Source of the DNA: Heliocidaris tuberculata
Lineage: Eukaryota > Echinodermata > Echinoidea > Camarodonta > Echinometridae
NCBI GenBank assembly: GCA_025618425.1
Contig: CM046845.1
Location: forward strand, 8,938,083 to 9,002,082
Direction of reading: 5' to 3'
DNA length: 64,000 nucleotides
Under the pieces are notes generated by a model. It was not told the DNA's origin and did not search any database. It saw only the letters and a program-made list of their open reading frames with translations. Below are positions 12,801-22,765 of this stretch, piece by piece. Position numbers and translations under genes: made by a program. The first letter of the stretch is position 1. Each line of letters starts with the position of its first letter.

Positions 12801-15654
12801 TGCATTTGCGAGAGTGAAATGGTACAAAAAATTATAAAACAAAATGAACAGTGCAAATATTGCTTTGAACTACCGGCGCGTGCACTAATTCCTTCTCGGG
12901 CTTAATTAGCGCGGGAAATAACGCACTCGAAATAATGGCACCGTGTTCAATGGGCATTAATTACCTTGTGCCGTTGTGACTAAATCGAAAGTCTCAGGGT
13001 ACATTTCCACCATCCTCTTGATCACATCTATCTGGTTAAGAATGTGCATCAGGGAGTCCTTGTACTGTGAGTCACAATATGTAAAGGCTGCCCAAAACTG
13101 TGGAAGAGAAAGTAAAAGTACACACATCATGTACATCTGCGAGGGCGTTAGTAAAAATTGTCTTCACGAGCTGTACTTGCGGAACAGTCTGTACAGTATG
13201 TGGACTGTTTCGAAAGGATAGATAATTATACGAATGCCAGAACATAATAATGCGTATGGTGGTGAAGATCATTGTCGTAAGTTATCCTTATCCCATACTG
13301 TACTTCCATAGAGCTACATAGAACTAACTTACAAAGTTAGATGTAGAAGATCAACTGGGCGGTCACAACCACAAATGCTGGTGACTGGTCACTAGAAAGT
13401 GCTAATGACCGACTATGCGTTGGGCAAAATAAATGCCTGGTTAGGCATGTCCGCTCTCAATCAGTCATTCAATTAGGATCTACGTCATCATGTTATAATG
13501 ACTGGGGGTAAACAAATCGTCTTATGAGAGCTAGAAGGGCGAGAACTCATATTATTTCAAATAAATAGAGTTAACACCCTTCTGGCTCACAGCAGACGAC
13601 AGTGTTATCATTGTTCTGGCGCCATGGAAAATACTTTAGAACTTTCTCTAAATTCTCTACAGTCACAAAATAAAGGAAAGTAGCATATGATGAACAAAAA
13701 AAAAAGAATAAGCAGAAGGAGAAGAAACACAAAAAAAAAAGACGGAGAAGAATAAAGAAGAAGATGAAATAGAAGAGGGTGAAGAAAAAATAGATTTACC
13801 TGTGCTCCGACCAAGCCTTCCCTAAGTCGGGGTATATCGGTATGGGTAATGTTCCAGTCTGGGCGTTGATTAAGGTCAATGTTCTGCAGCTGGTTGTTCA
13901 CGCTTATTGCCAACTGCCAAGGCAAATCGTTGTGCCTGCATGTGTCAAGCAGAAATGAACAAAACAAAGTGAACTCCATGATTAACTTCCAAGTAACTAT
14001 AATACAAGCTTGGAGTAATTTCCAAGTATCAAGGTGCAGAGCGGGGCGGGGCTCTGTGAATAGCAGCGGTAATAAGATAGCAGAGTTGAATTTGAATAAT
14101 GAATAAATAAACAGAAATGTGTCTTTATCAATTCATGAGACAGTTCATTACATAAAACGGGTAACATGAAGAGGCAACACTTGGGAAAATAGTACCCAAT
14201 CTCCTGATTTATCTTTTAAAGGGCCTAATATTTTTTCTGTTATATAAGATACTGAATTTGTGAAATACATTGTTTGAACGCAACTCAGGAAAATCAAACG
14301 CAACTTTGTTTTCAGCCAATCAGAAGTGCGCATCAAGGACTTGCGTTTGATTTTTAGGAGTTGCGATTAAACGCAAGTTTTGTGCAACGGACCCCTGGAT
14401 AAGTAATGTATATAAATATGTTTATTCATTCTTCTTTCTAATTTTTCACAATATAAGTTCGGTATATTCTATATTCTCTTTGATGATAGTTATAAAGAGT
14501 CAACAAAACTTGCGGAATAATATTCAAGGTCGAGGAAAGTTAACTAACAATGGGTGTATCACGTTGGCTTGACCCCAAAAATATTATTCTCTCACAAAAT
14601 GCATCTAAGGCTAATTTGGAAATTGGTGAAAATGGCCTCCCTTTTCTGAAAAATGGACACTCAAACCACTTTCTCTGCAATATCTAAGCCCTGGGACATT
14701 CAAATTTGAATTGTACACATAAATTTACTCCATATTCACTAAATACATGTGATTTTGGACTAAGTGTATATTAAAAGTGCCCTGGGGGCGGCCATTTTGA
14801 AAGACGGTCGCCAAGGCCCTCAAGGACTGAAATCGAGATGTCTAAATTCGCTTTGAATACATATATCTACCTTTTATAACTATTTTGGTGCTTTTTTCAC
14901 AAAATGTACAATAGATCAGCAATGCCGCTCCACTACAAAGTTTTTTTTTTTCATTTTTCATAACACATCGTCAACCCCCACCACCCCTCTCCCCCCCCCC
15001 CCCCTCAAAACAAAACCAAAAAAAGTGAAATCCAGACGGAGTAACTAACAAAAAGCAACTATAATTGATCCGAAACATTTACTGATACATAACGATTAAC
15101 CAACCATTAAATTTGTGCCAGATTCGACTTTCTCACAACACTGAATACTTGCAGTTGACCAGATCAACCCTCGGTTAGGAAACATTTGTTGATATTGTCT
15201 GATTAATGGAATCAACAAGCGTTATGCCGGTTGCCAACGAGGAATTATTTCCATTGCGCCAACCAGGGACGTTCGGGCATTTAAATTCACAGTACCGGTT
15301 CAGGAACATCCTCTAGGCACAGACGCAACCTCTTGAAGCAGGGTGCGATGGCTAGCGTAATGTTTCGGCTTTGTCCGAAAATCGACTTTGACGGACTATT
15401 GGCGCAATGTTCTGCACAAACCTATGACTCGTGCGTTTAGAATTACCATTGGTGTGACAACTGTGTGCAGCCGTCATTATCATTCTGTGGATGGCTTTTT
15501 GTTCACTGTTTAAAGCCCGGCTCACGCGAGTCGTCATTTGTTGATGTTATAGGACCGCGTCAGTGACATGTACGGTCGTTTGCTCATCGTGAAAGAGTGC
15601 TATAGTTTGAAGAGTAATTGCGTAATGAAGAGTGCAAACGATACTTTTCATAAC

Positions 15655-15688
<34 letters not shown>

Positions 15689-17153
15689 AAATTATCCCCA
15701 ACAGGCTCGATTAGCGCAGGCAATGACGCAATCGAAATGACGTGGGCGGTATGCAAATGAGTGAACCGATGATGTCACACACTCACTTTTCCTTATATAT
15801 TTTATCATATGAAATTTCAAATATTTCAGTTTTTGTGGATGTAAAGTAAAGAATCTCTCCCTTGTATCAAAATAAGTTACAATAAAGATGATTTTACATG
15901 TTCCATAAGGAGTCAAACCATGTTTTACATTATTGAAGCAAAAAATTGAAATATATGATATTTTATATAATAAAATACATAAGGAAAAGTGAGTGTGTGA
16001 CATCATCGGTTCAACTCATTTACATACCGCCCATGTTATGCATATCACTGTTTCAAGAAATAATGCAAAACTTCAAAATGCTGTACCTTTCTCATTTTAC
16101 ATCCGATTTCAATAAAAATTTCACTGTTATGCTTGTTTAGTTTTACTCTATTTATTCAAATCAACTTGATATTAGCATGATTAGTGTGGACTTGGCCTTT
16201 AACCGGTCATACGGAAAACTTACAAGTTCAGGAGCGAAGACATTAGACTTATACAATCATGTTTATATAATTTTAGTCATGTTCTTCGTGAACCCATTAT
16301 GCAAACAAATGTGCTCACTATTTGAAATAAAACCGTTGGTTTGTGTGTCAAATGAGTATACATTATATCTACCACTTTCTTCAAGCTTGTTTAAGAAAAA
16401 TCTCTAACTCTCCAGACATCGAAGTCCTCTCCTTCGTTTACCATATATTTTACTGTAAATGATACTCGGATAGCTACGTACTGTACATATTATAGTTACA
16501 GTGATCAAGGAGTTTGCCTAGTAACACTTGCAGTGATGGAGGATAGAAAGAGCAATGGAGACAGGGAGACAGTGACAGAGAGGAGGAGATAGAGAGAGGG
16601 GGAAAGAGAGGAAGAGAGATGTGGAAGGAAAAAGGGGGAGTAAGAGAGAGAGAGAGAGAGATGGGGACAGAATGAGAGGGGAAAAGAAAGAGAAAGGAGG
16701 CAGGGGATTGAGTACGGGGAAGAGGAACGTAATCTATATCAACTTGGAGACAAAAGGGTGAAAAGGGTGAAAAGGGTAGATGTGGGAGACAAAAAAGAGG
16801 GGAGAAAGAAAGAGGGATGAGGAAAGAATGAGAGGGGGAAAGAAAGAGAAAGGAGGCAGGGGATTGAGTAGGGGGGGGGGGGGGAGAGGAACGGAATCCA
16901 TATCAACTGGGAGACAAAAGGAAAGAACTCGTTTCCAGAATTCCAAAGGTAGGAAAGATGGCGGAAACTTCCACCAAACTTCTCAAAGAACCTACCCGTC
17001 TATCAAAGGCACCTCCCTCATGTACTGCTTGGCGAGATCCGATGCCCGTTTGCTCTTGTTGTTCAACGACACGGGTACGGCAATGGCGACGACAATGGCC
17101 ACCACTGTGATTCCGATGCCGACGAGGATTAGGATCGAACGACTACGCTCCAT
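6709..17153 (-). CDS. Membrane dipeptidase (renal dipeptidase/DPEP family), complete 10-exon gene
   Basis: This is a zinc metallopeptidase of the M19 family, which hydrolyses dipeptides; mammalian DPEP1 also acts on cystinyl-bis-glycine and leukotriene D4. Ten exons (listed separately) total 1263 nt and join phase-perfectly into 420 aa, close to the family's usual length. Residues about 7-28 are a strongly hydrophobic anchor just after MERSRS. Catalytic motifs lie in order: HND (54-56), GVEGGH with the bridging Glu160, NTPWADN (190-196), DLSH (His232), FSH (His253), RNAPD (Arg264) and GSDYDG (Asp330). All five zinc ligands are kept. The C-terminus ends about 16 residues after a Cys without a hydrophobic tail. 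The protein therefore appears to be a type II membrane enzyme with extracellular active site, not GPI-anchored like mammalian DPEP1. A second copy of exon 1 lies downstream at 4419-4576. Confidence 0.93.
7405..7540 (-). CDS. Dipeptidase exon 9
   Basis: Acceptor GAATACAG, donor GTAAAA. It encodes [20 protein letters not shown] and continues to [12 protein letters not shown] (residues 337-381). A SINE begins only about 35 bp upstream of the acceptor in gene direction. Confidence 0.92.
7575..7885 (+). mobile_element. tRNA(Gln)-derived SINE with a doubled head
   Basis: The head reads GTCGTGGTATAGTGGTTC (A-box region), then TTGACTCTGAATCAA, a stem and loop with anticodon CTG as in tRNA-Gln, then GGTTCGAATCCC-type B box at about 7679-7690. 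A second partial head with the same TGACTCTGAATCAAAGGG lies just before it at 7575-7625. The body continues to about 7885. It lies within dipeptidase intron 8. A functional tRNA is unlikely because the acceptor stem does not pair. Confidence 0.8.
8993..9068 (-). CDS. Dipeptidase exon 8
   Basis: Acceptor TAATCAG, donor GTAAGT. It encodes [20 protein letters not shown] and YDGVD (residues 311-335). Asp330 of GSDYDG is the conserved active-site acid. Confidence 0.92.
9365..9473 (-). CDS. Dipeptidase exon 7
   Basis: Acceptor TGTCTTTTAG, donor GTAAGT. It encodes [20 protein letters not shown] through LGQIA (residues 275-310). The MVNFY strand is family-typical. This acceptor was chosen because it alone keeps frame with exon 6. 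Confidence 0.9.
9788..9964 (-). CDS. Dipeptidase exon 6 (two zinc-binding His)
   Basis: Acceptor AAATATAG, donor GTATGT. It encodes 59 residues (216-274) including [12 protein letters not shown] and [20 protein letters not shown]. His232 and His253 are zinc ligands, and Arg264 is the substrate-binding Arg of the RN(V/A)PD motif. Confidence 0.93.
10348..10414 (-). CDS. Dipeptidase exon 5
   Basis: Acceptor ACCTCTAG, donor GTACGC. This 67 nt exon completes NTPWADN and encodes [20 protein letters not shown] (residues 194-213), then GK. The GLTDFGK end is typical of the family. Confidence 0.9.
10421..10475. repeat. (GATA)n microsatellite
   Basis: About ten GATA/TAGA units with interruptions, in dipeptidase intron 4, 7 bp from the exon 5 acceptor. 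Confidence 0.85.
10957..11365. mobile_element. Word-repeat foldback element (TCTCGNCTTCT family)
   Basis: Outer ends are inverted: GATGACGAGAT and CCTCGTCTTCTCGACC on the left pair with GGTCGAGAAGACGAGG and ATCTCGTCATC on the right. The interior is made of the words GTCGAGAAGACGAGAT, GAGAAGGCGAGA and CTTCTCGCCTTCTCG in both orientations, with GGACCAAAAAAGGTC palindromes. Open frames across it are artefacts of the repeat. It lies in dipeptidase intron 4. Confidence 0.75.
11393..11543 (-). CDS. Dipeptidase exon 4 (bridging Glu)
   Basis: Acceptor CTCACAG, donor GTAAGA. It encodes residues 143-192, with [20 protein letters not shown] and TVTHSCNTP. Glu160 of GVEGGH is the metal-bridging ligand. 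The Trp193 codon is split across the intron. A foldback element (10957-11365) lies 27 bp from the donor side. Confidence 0.92.
11678..12591. mobile_element. ~0.9 kb foldback element in dipeptidase intron 3
   Basis: Outer ends are inverted: AGCCCGGCTCATGCGAG on the left, CTCGTGTGAGCCGGGCT on the right. Within it, 12102-12546 forms a large hairpin: GTCAGACCCAACTCCG against its complement near 12520, GAGCCCTCATCGTTCA against TGAACGATGAGGGCTC, and GCAGCATTATTTTTGAAAAA against the left-arm counterpart. Non-coding. The same AGCCCGGCTCA end appears at 15514. Confidence 0.7.
12609..12745. mobile_element. ~140 bp MITE, copy 2 (ends Y and X)
   Basis: Inverted copy of the 4813-4951 element: it begins GGGCCCTGTTTCATAAAACT and ends with a complement of GGGGGCGTTTCGTCAAG. 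It lies next to the right end of the 11678-12591 foldback, in dipeptidase intron 3. Confidence 0.8.
12965..13097 (-). CDS. Dipeptidase exon 3
   Basis: Acceptor TTCCACAG, donor GTAATT. It encodes [20 protein letters not shown] and continues to FDLVTTAQ (residues 99-142). The FW(A/S) opening and the helix that follows are typical of the family. Confidence 0.9.
13800..13935 (-). CDS. Dipeptidase exon 2 (HND zinc-binding motif)
   Basis: Acceptor ACATGCAG, donor GTAAATC. It encodes [20 protein letters not shown] and continues to REGLVGAQ (residues 54-98). His54 and Asp56 are the first zinc ligands. Together with exon 1 this makes the family signature VPLIDGHNDLPW. Confidence 0.92.
13936..16995. 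other. Dipeptidase intron 1: repeats and otherwise unassigned sequence
   Basis: The intron holds a C tract (about 14990-15004), an AGCCCGGCTCACGCGAG foldback end at 15514, a (TG)n run at about 15659-15689, the inverted repeat at 15741-16036, and GA-rich tracts from 16545 to 16890. No exon was seen between exons 1 and 2, and the phases join directly. Confidence 0.6.
15741..16036. repeat. Foldback with ~60 bp arms
   Basis: The left arm (TGGGCGGTATGCAAATGAGT, then CCGATGATGTCACACACTCA) is complemented by the right arm around 15978-16036 (TGAGTGTGTGACATCATCGG). About 170 bp of AT-rich sequence separates the arms, partly self-complementary (ATTGAAGCAAAAA-type words). Open frames across it are spurious. 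Confidence 0.8.
16996..17153 (-). CDS. Dipeptidase exon 1 (start, membrane anchor)
   Basis: ATG at 17153-17151. It encodes [20 protein letters not shown], a second [10 protein letters not shown] stretch, and a linker ending EVPLIDG, with a GTAGGTT donor at 16995. It ends in phase 2, after GG. The ATG is the only in-frame Met before the hydrophobic run, and the duplicated exon at 4576 uses the same one. Confidence 0.9.
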
Positions 17154-17290
17154 GGTTGACGATGAGGGACTCGATCACGACTGCAGCAGAATGAGTTATA
17201 TGCCAGTGATATACCATCCAGTGCTGTATTAAGCTTACGGAGAAACGCATCCGTGATCATCAAAAGATGCTTGCCGCGAATGACTGAATA
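17154..17290 (-). promoter_or_regulatory. Dipeptidase 5' flank / probable proximal promoter
   Basis: Just upstream of the ATG. It is conserved in the duplicated copy (4577-4720), implying that the 5' UTR and perhaps the promoter were duplicated. No TATA box or initiator could be assigned with confidence. Confidence 0.4.
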
Positions 17291-17560
17291 AGAATTTTAA
17301 AAAACCCACCAAGCGTTTTTGAGCACCATAACATCTTTTTGTGTGATCAGTTTTCATGACATGTTACTGAACCTGCAAAAGAGCTGCCCTCGTAATTACT
17401 AGACCGCGAGCCAATCATAATCAATCCTTGTGCAGCATTATCCTCGACGCAAAGTCACACCAGGAAACTCTCAAAAGTTCATGGCGGTTTGGAAAGAAGA
17501 TACCAGAACATCATAACGTGGAATGCAAATATTCGTTTAATATATAATTAACAAAGAGCA

Positions 17561-17766
17561 TTGACGGATCCATGCAGGGGGCACATCTGATGCTGTGCCC
17601 CCCCCCCTCCCCTCTTAACCTGATAAAACCTATAGTTTGCATAAGTACACAACCTTTCAGAAGGTGCCCCTTTCAAAATTTCGACCCAGTAGCTTCCTTA
17701 AATATGTGATAATACCCCCCCCCCACTGTTTTTTTAAATGAAATGTATCACGAATCCACCACTGAC
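17561..17766. mobile_element. Poly-C/G-bearing MITE-like repeat
   Basis: Ends are weakly inverted: GACGGATCCATGCAGGGG at the left, ATCACGAATCCACCACTGAC at the right. They enclose C tracts at about 17600 and 17715. It has the design of several repeats here in which a homopolymeric G/C tract sits just inside the end. Confidence 0.45.
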
Positions 17767-18068
17767 AGATAGAACCATTGAAATGAAGGCAAATCCTCTC
17801 TTGTGTTTGTTAGACTAAAAATGTGAATTATTTGGCAGTGTACAGCATGATTAAGGGCCTCCTAAAGATGTTGTCAGATATCAAAAGAAAAGGATCATAG
17901 TTTGTTTTGCTGACATAAACACTGTGGAACGAGGATGCTGAACATAATACAGATCTCTCTTTTGTGACGTGATGCTGTATTTGTTGTTGGACCGACTTTG
18001 AACATGATCGAAATCAAATCTTTGTAATAATTTGACTTGTGTGCAGGCCCCTGGGAGCCCGGGTGCCG

Positions 18069-18076
18069 GGGGGGTG

Positions 18077-18112
<36 letters not shown>

Positions 18113-18255
18113 TGCTTGCTTGTCAGAGACTTTAGGACTTCAAAAGAGACCCAAAAATGCTGAGGACCTTTTTTTTTTCTTTCTTTTTTTTTTTTTTTTT
18201 TTTTTTTGCTTGTCAGAGAGACCCTAAAATGCTGAGGACCTTTTTTTCTTTGCTC
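18069..18255. repeat. Tandem duplication with long poly-T tracts
   Basis: Two units each read poly-T, then GCTTGTCAGAGA, then (A)AAATGCTGAGGACCTTTTTTT. The T tracts are about 25-30 long. The unit length is about 100 bp. Confidence 0.75.
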
Positions 18256-19227
18256 ACAGCACCCCCAGTAACAAAATCGTTCCCAGGTGCCTGCTTGTGT
18301 GAAAGCAGGAAAATCAGAGAAGCAGGTTGGTGAAAACTTGAACAAAATCGATTTAAAAACAATAAGAAAGTTCTGGTTTTATTGTGAACAGTTGTAATCA
18401 CTATGCATATGGTAATTTCAAATTGGCCGTATCCATGGTATCGGGACGGTCACTGTGATGTAACTTTCCCATTCGCTCCAACACAAAAAAAAAGACTTAA
18501 ATGTTAGTGCATAACTCAGTATGACCTTTTTCTTTTTGTAGGACCAGTACAATGTGCTATCTACATTGTATTTTGAGTAATGCCCAGAGGGAAAAGGCGC
18601 TCAGGAGAAATACGGAATTTAAAGATTTTTGGGGGGTATACGACAAAATGGGAGAGTTGACCATGAATACGTCATAATCAATTCACCAAATTGCCAATTT
18701 AAGATTCGCATAGATGTAGTGATCTTATTTTTCAAAAATTCATTATTTTCCTATTCTTTGTCCGATTTCTTTCAAACTTCCCCCATCGTGTTTCTCTTAT
18801 TTTTCTCCTTTCACACAAATCAGCCGTTTACAAAGATTGGACTGCCCTTTTAATAACCATACTGATGTTATGTTTCCATTGTACAGAGAGAGAGAGAGAG
18901 AGAGACATTTTCACAAAAATATAAACTGACCAGTCAACATGGTCAAATGACTTTTTTGTGATCTTGTTTTCCCCCTACATTTTGTATTTTGCTTTCTTAC
19001 CCAATATAATATCTTAAGCGCAATTGTAGTTCTTGGAATGGAACTAATAATTAAAGGAAAGTGAAAGGAAAGCTATTAATTACTTATCTCGAGAGAATAT
19101 ACATATAATGTAATACATTAAAGCACATTACAGTACTTCTTATTTCCACCTCCTCCCCTCTGTTTCCCTCTTATTCTCTTCTGCTGTACCAATCTCCTCG
19201 ATATACCTAACTTTAAATTTCTATTAC

Positions 19228-19415
19228 GTTATAGTAAATAGTGTATAGTTATAGTAAATAGTAAATACGCGCTGTGATTGGTTAGATTCGCATCACGTGA
19301 CGTGCAAAAATTTTGTTATAGTGCACGATCGTGCACTATAACTTTATTTTTGCACGGGGGACGTGAGCCTAATACACAATAACAGTTATAGATCTAGGGG
19401 TCTATTTACTATAAC
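19228..19415. repeat. Foldback with a perfect 28 bp central palindrome
   Basis: The centre at 19315-19342 is a perfect palindrome around GTGCACGATCGTGCAC, flanked by TTATAG/CTATAA. Outer words TTATAGTAAATAG and CTATTTACTATAA at the two edges are also inverted. Intermediate segments (CACGTGACGTGCAAAAA against TTTTTGCACGGGGGACGTG) pair imperfectly. Confidence 0.85.
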
Positions 19416-19989
19416 AATTAGTGCATGTTCTATTTATGCACCATTACTGGACTATATGAACTCCAAATACTAAACTATCCCTCTTGCTGGTCTATTTCAC
19501 TCCGGATAATTTAGTATTTGTCGTGCACATAATCTAGTATACTGCATGATAGACCATGCACTATTTATATAATATATACTTGATATTGCAACACTGTAAC
19601 CTACTGTGACCAAATTTGTACTCTTTAACTCATTTATTTGTATTCCGTACCAGTTAAAAAACAAATTTCCGAACAAATGGACGATAATTATTCAATTCAT
19701 TCAATTCATAGCAAAAAAAAAAAGATCAATCTGGATTATGCACATTTTATCAGCTCATTTAAATTCACTATTGAATGAATAAAATCCATTTTAACTTCTT
19801 TATAAATACCACGAATGGAAAGAACTTTGGAGGAAATTACAAAAGCCTCGTATTGTTCCAGTGACGTATTCAGAAAATGATAAAACAAGGAGGGTGAAAT
19901 GATAATCATTTTGATATGGCATGTATTTCTTGGTTCGGCATGTTTAGCCTAATGAGACTGGAATGAGGATAGCAAGTTTGAGTGAATAT
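19416..19989. other. AT-rich stretch, nothing recognised
   Basis: No exon, RNA gene or repeat family was identified between the foldback and the AAT microsatellite. Confidence 0.5.
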
Positions 19990-20280
19990 TCCATAATAAT
20001 AATAATAATGATAACAACAACAACAACAACAATAATAATGATAATGATAATAATAATAATAACAACAACAATAATAATAATAATAACAACAACAATAATA
20101 ATAATAATGATAATAATAATTATAATAATAATAATGGTAATAATAATAATGATGATGATGATAATAACAATAATAACAATAATAATAATAATAATTATGA
20201 TAATAATAATAATAATAATGATAATAATAATAGTAATAACAATAGTAATAATAATAATAATAAAAATAATAAAATTAATG

Positions 20281-20311
<31 letters not shown>

Positions 20312-20325
20312 TGATAATAATAAAA

Positions 20326-20356
<31 letters not shown>

Positions 20357-20582
20357 TAATGATGATAATATTAATAATGATAATAATAATAATAATAATA
20401 ATAATGATAATAATAATAATGATAATAATAATAATGATAATAATAATAATGATAATAATAATAATAATAATGATAATAATAATAATGATAATAATAATAA
20501 TGATAATAATAATAATAGTAATAATGATAATAATAATAATGATAATAATAATAATAATAATGATAATAATAATAAAATAACA
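19990..20582. repeat. ~590 bp (AAT)n microsatellite with GAT/AAC variants
   Basis: It is an almost unbroken run of AAT, GAT and AAC trinucleotides. It ends directly at the 3' end of a minus-strand SINE (20583-20786). On the SINE's strand it is an (ATT)n tail, so it most likely expanded from that tail. The poly-isoleucine and poly-tyrosine frames here are not genes. Confidence 0.95.
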
Positions 20583-20786
20583 ATGAAAATAGTAATTTGG
20601 TCTTATTTACCCAGGGTACCAGGTAGCCTCATCAGTATCAATAATGCTCATTTAATACTCCTCGGACGAGAGGGACAAATGTTGGCCAAATACCTTGTCC
20701 AAGGATGTAAGCACCGACCAAGGATCGAACCCGGACCTCTCGTATGGGAGCCAAGAGTCTTCGCCAATATATCACAGTTAGTCTGG
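20583..20786 (-). mobile_element. tRNA-derived SINE (minus strand)
   Basis: On the minus strand there is a B-box-like GGTTCGATCC about 70 bp from the 5' side. The 3' end GTACCCTGGGTAAATAAGAC is followed by the long ATT tail. The CTGATGAGGCTACC and CCCTGGGTAAA words recur in the SINE at 24140-24440. Confidence 0.7.
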
Positions 20787-22649
20787 GAGCCTGTCCCGAA
20801 ATAGTCATCCCATATTTGACCCCGTAAAGTTACTTACACCATCTAAGTCATTGACAAAAAGGTTGTCAGCCTGGCCGTAGCCGTCGGGTTTAGCCCCAGA
20901 GCCCCCAAAAGAGACCCCAAATCGGATCGATTTCATCCCATCTCCCCCATGCACCAAACTTTGTCAGTAGGAAGTAGTATGACTGGACATTACAAAACAC
21001 AAAAAACTGACAAAAATTTCCGTCGGGATGGGGTGTCAGACGGCCCCTGAAAAATTGGGGTAAATTTTTTTCCCCTTGAAGCCCAGGGACCAAATTTTGT
21101 AAGAAGGAAGAGCTATGGATGTACATTCCAAAAATATAAAAACCAAAAAAATTGTCCATTGGGAAAGGGGTGTCAGACCCCCTGAAATGAAAACCCCAAA
21201 GTGCCCTTTGACCCAAAATAAAGGAGCTTGTTAAGTATCTGGGCTATGTGGCTGCCATGCTGAAATCTACCATTCATGTGTTAATTACACAAATACCTTC
21301 CAAGCTCTCTATTAGGCCTTGCCAAACAGGCGCAGATGGACAATGGGTGTGTTTACATAACCCTGACAACATCATTTGACTACTTTGGAGAAAGCAATAC
21401 AAATTTCACAATTTAATAAATTATTATTGAAATGATCATTTGACACCAAATTTCACCCCAAGAAAGTTACAATACTCAAAATTGTACTAGGTAAATTTGA
21501 CATAAATTGAATGAGACACTTTGGAGTTATTAAGGTTATAAGCCCCCCCCCCCCCAAAAAAAGTCTCTACATCCAGAGCATTTTGGGCAGCAAAACTTGG
21601 TTTAGGGGCACTTTGGTGTTTTTTCAGGGGCGTGTTACACCCCCTTCCCAATGTAATTTTTTGTAAGTTTTTATATTTTTGTAATGTACACCCATAACTC
21701 TTCCTGCTGACAAAATTTGGTCCATGGGCCTTAAGGGGAAAAATTTGCCCCATCCCGACGGAAAATTTTGTCAGTTTTGTTGTTTTGGTAATATATAGTC
21801 ATACATCTTCCTTCTGACAAAGTCTGGCGCATATGTTAGATGGGTCCCCTATTGGGGGCTCTGGGGCCAAACCCGGCGGCTTCGTTCGAGCTGACAAGCT
21901 TTTTGTGAATGACATGGATGGTCTTAGCAACTTTAAGGGGTCAAATCTCATATGTAAAATGGGGTGACTATTTCGGGACAGGCTCCTGGCCTATTAGCAC
22001 ATGAATAGTACATTTCAGCCTGGCATTCACATACCACAGATACCTCAAAAGCTCTTCTATTATGCCTTGTCAAACAAGTGAAGAAAGGCAATGGATGTGT
22101 TAATAATACATAATTCTGATAAAAAAATTTGGCTACTTTTAAGAAAGCAATACATTTTTCACAATTTGATAATTTATCAATCAAAAGACAAATTGACACC
22201 AAATTGCACCTCATGAAGATTATTATACTCAAAATTATGATATGAAAATTTGAATTGAATTGAATAAAATGCTTTTAAATTATCATAGTCAGAATGTAAG
22301 AAAATGGTTTTTCTGTATATACAGAGCATTTTGGGGGGCAAAGCATTGTCAAAGGACACTTTGGGGTTTTCATTTCAGGGGGTCTGACATGCCCTTTCCG
22401 ATGGACAATTTTGTCAGTTTTTATATTTTTGGAATGTACATCCACAGCTCTTCCTTCGGACAAATTTTGGTCCCTGGGCTTCAAGGGGAAAAAATTATTC
22501 CAAATTTTTAGGGGCCGTCTGACACCTCATCCCGACGGAAATTTTTGTCAGTTTTTTGTGTTTTATAATGTCCAGTCAGACTTCATCCTACTGACAAAGT
22601 TTGGTGCATGGGGGAGATGGGGTGAAATCGACCCGCGAAGATATTTTAC

Positions 22650-22765
22650 TCTTTTACATAAACTTCTCGTTTTCTTTTCTTAAAGTGCATAAAGACATGC
22701 AAATTTGCCTGTGTGTTATGCGCTATACAAAAATGTTTCATTATTATTATTATTATTATTATTAC
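22650..22765 (+). mobile_element. SINE 3' fragment with (ATT)n tail
   Basis: The end TGTTATGCGCTATACAAAAATG runs into (ATT)8 at 22740-22764. It interrupts the module series: homology stops near 22640 and resumes at 22766 with ACTCAAAATTATG. Confidence 0.6.

Noticed and set aside
19963..20583. 205-codon Ile/Met-rich frame and complementary Tyr/His-rich frame
   Set aside because: Both are translations of the (AAT)n microsatellite; any phase of such an array stays open.
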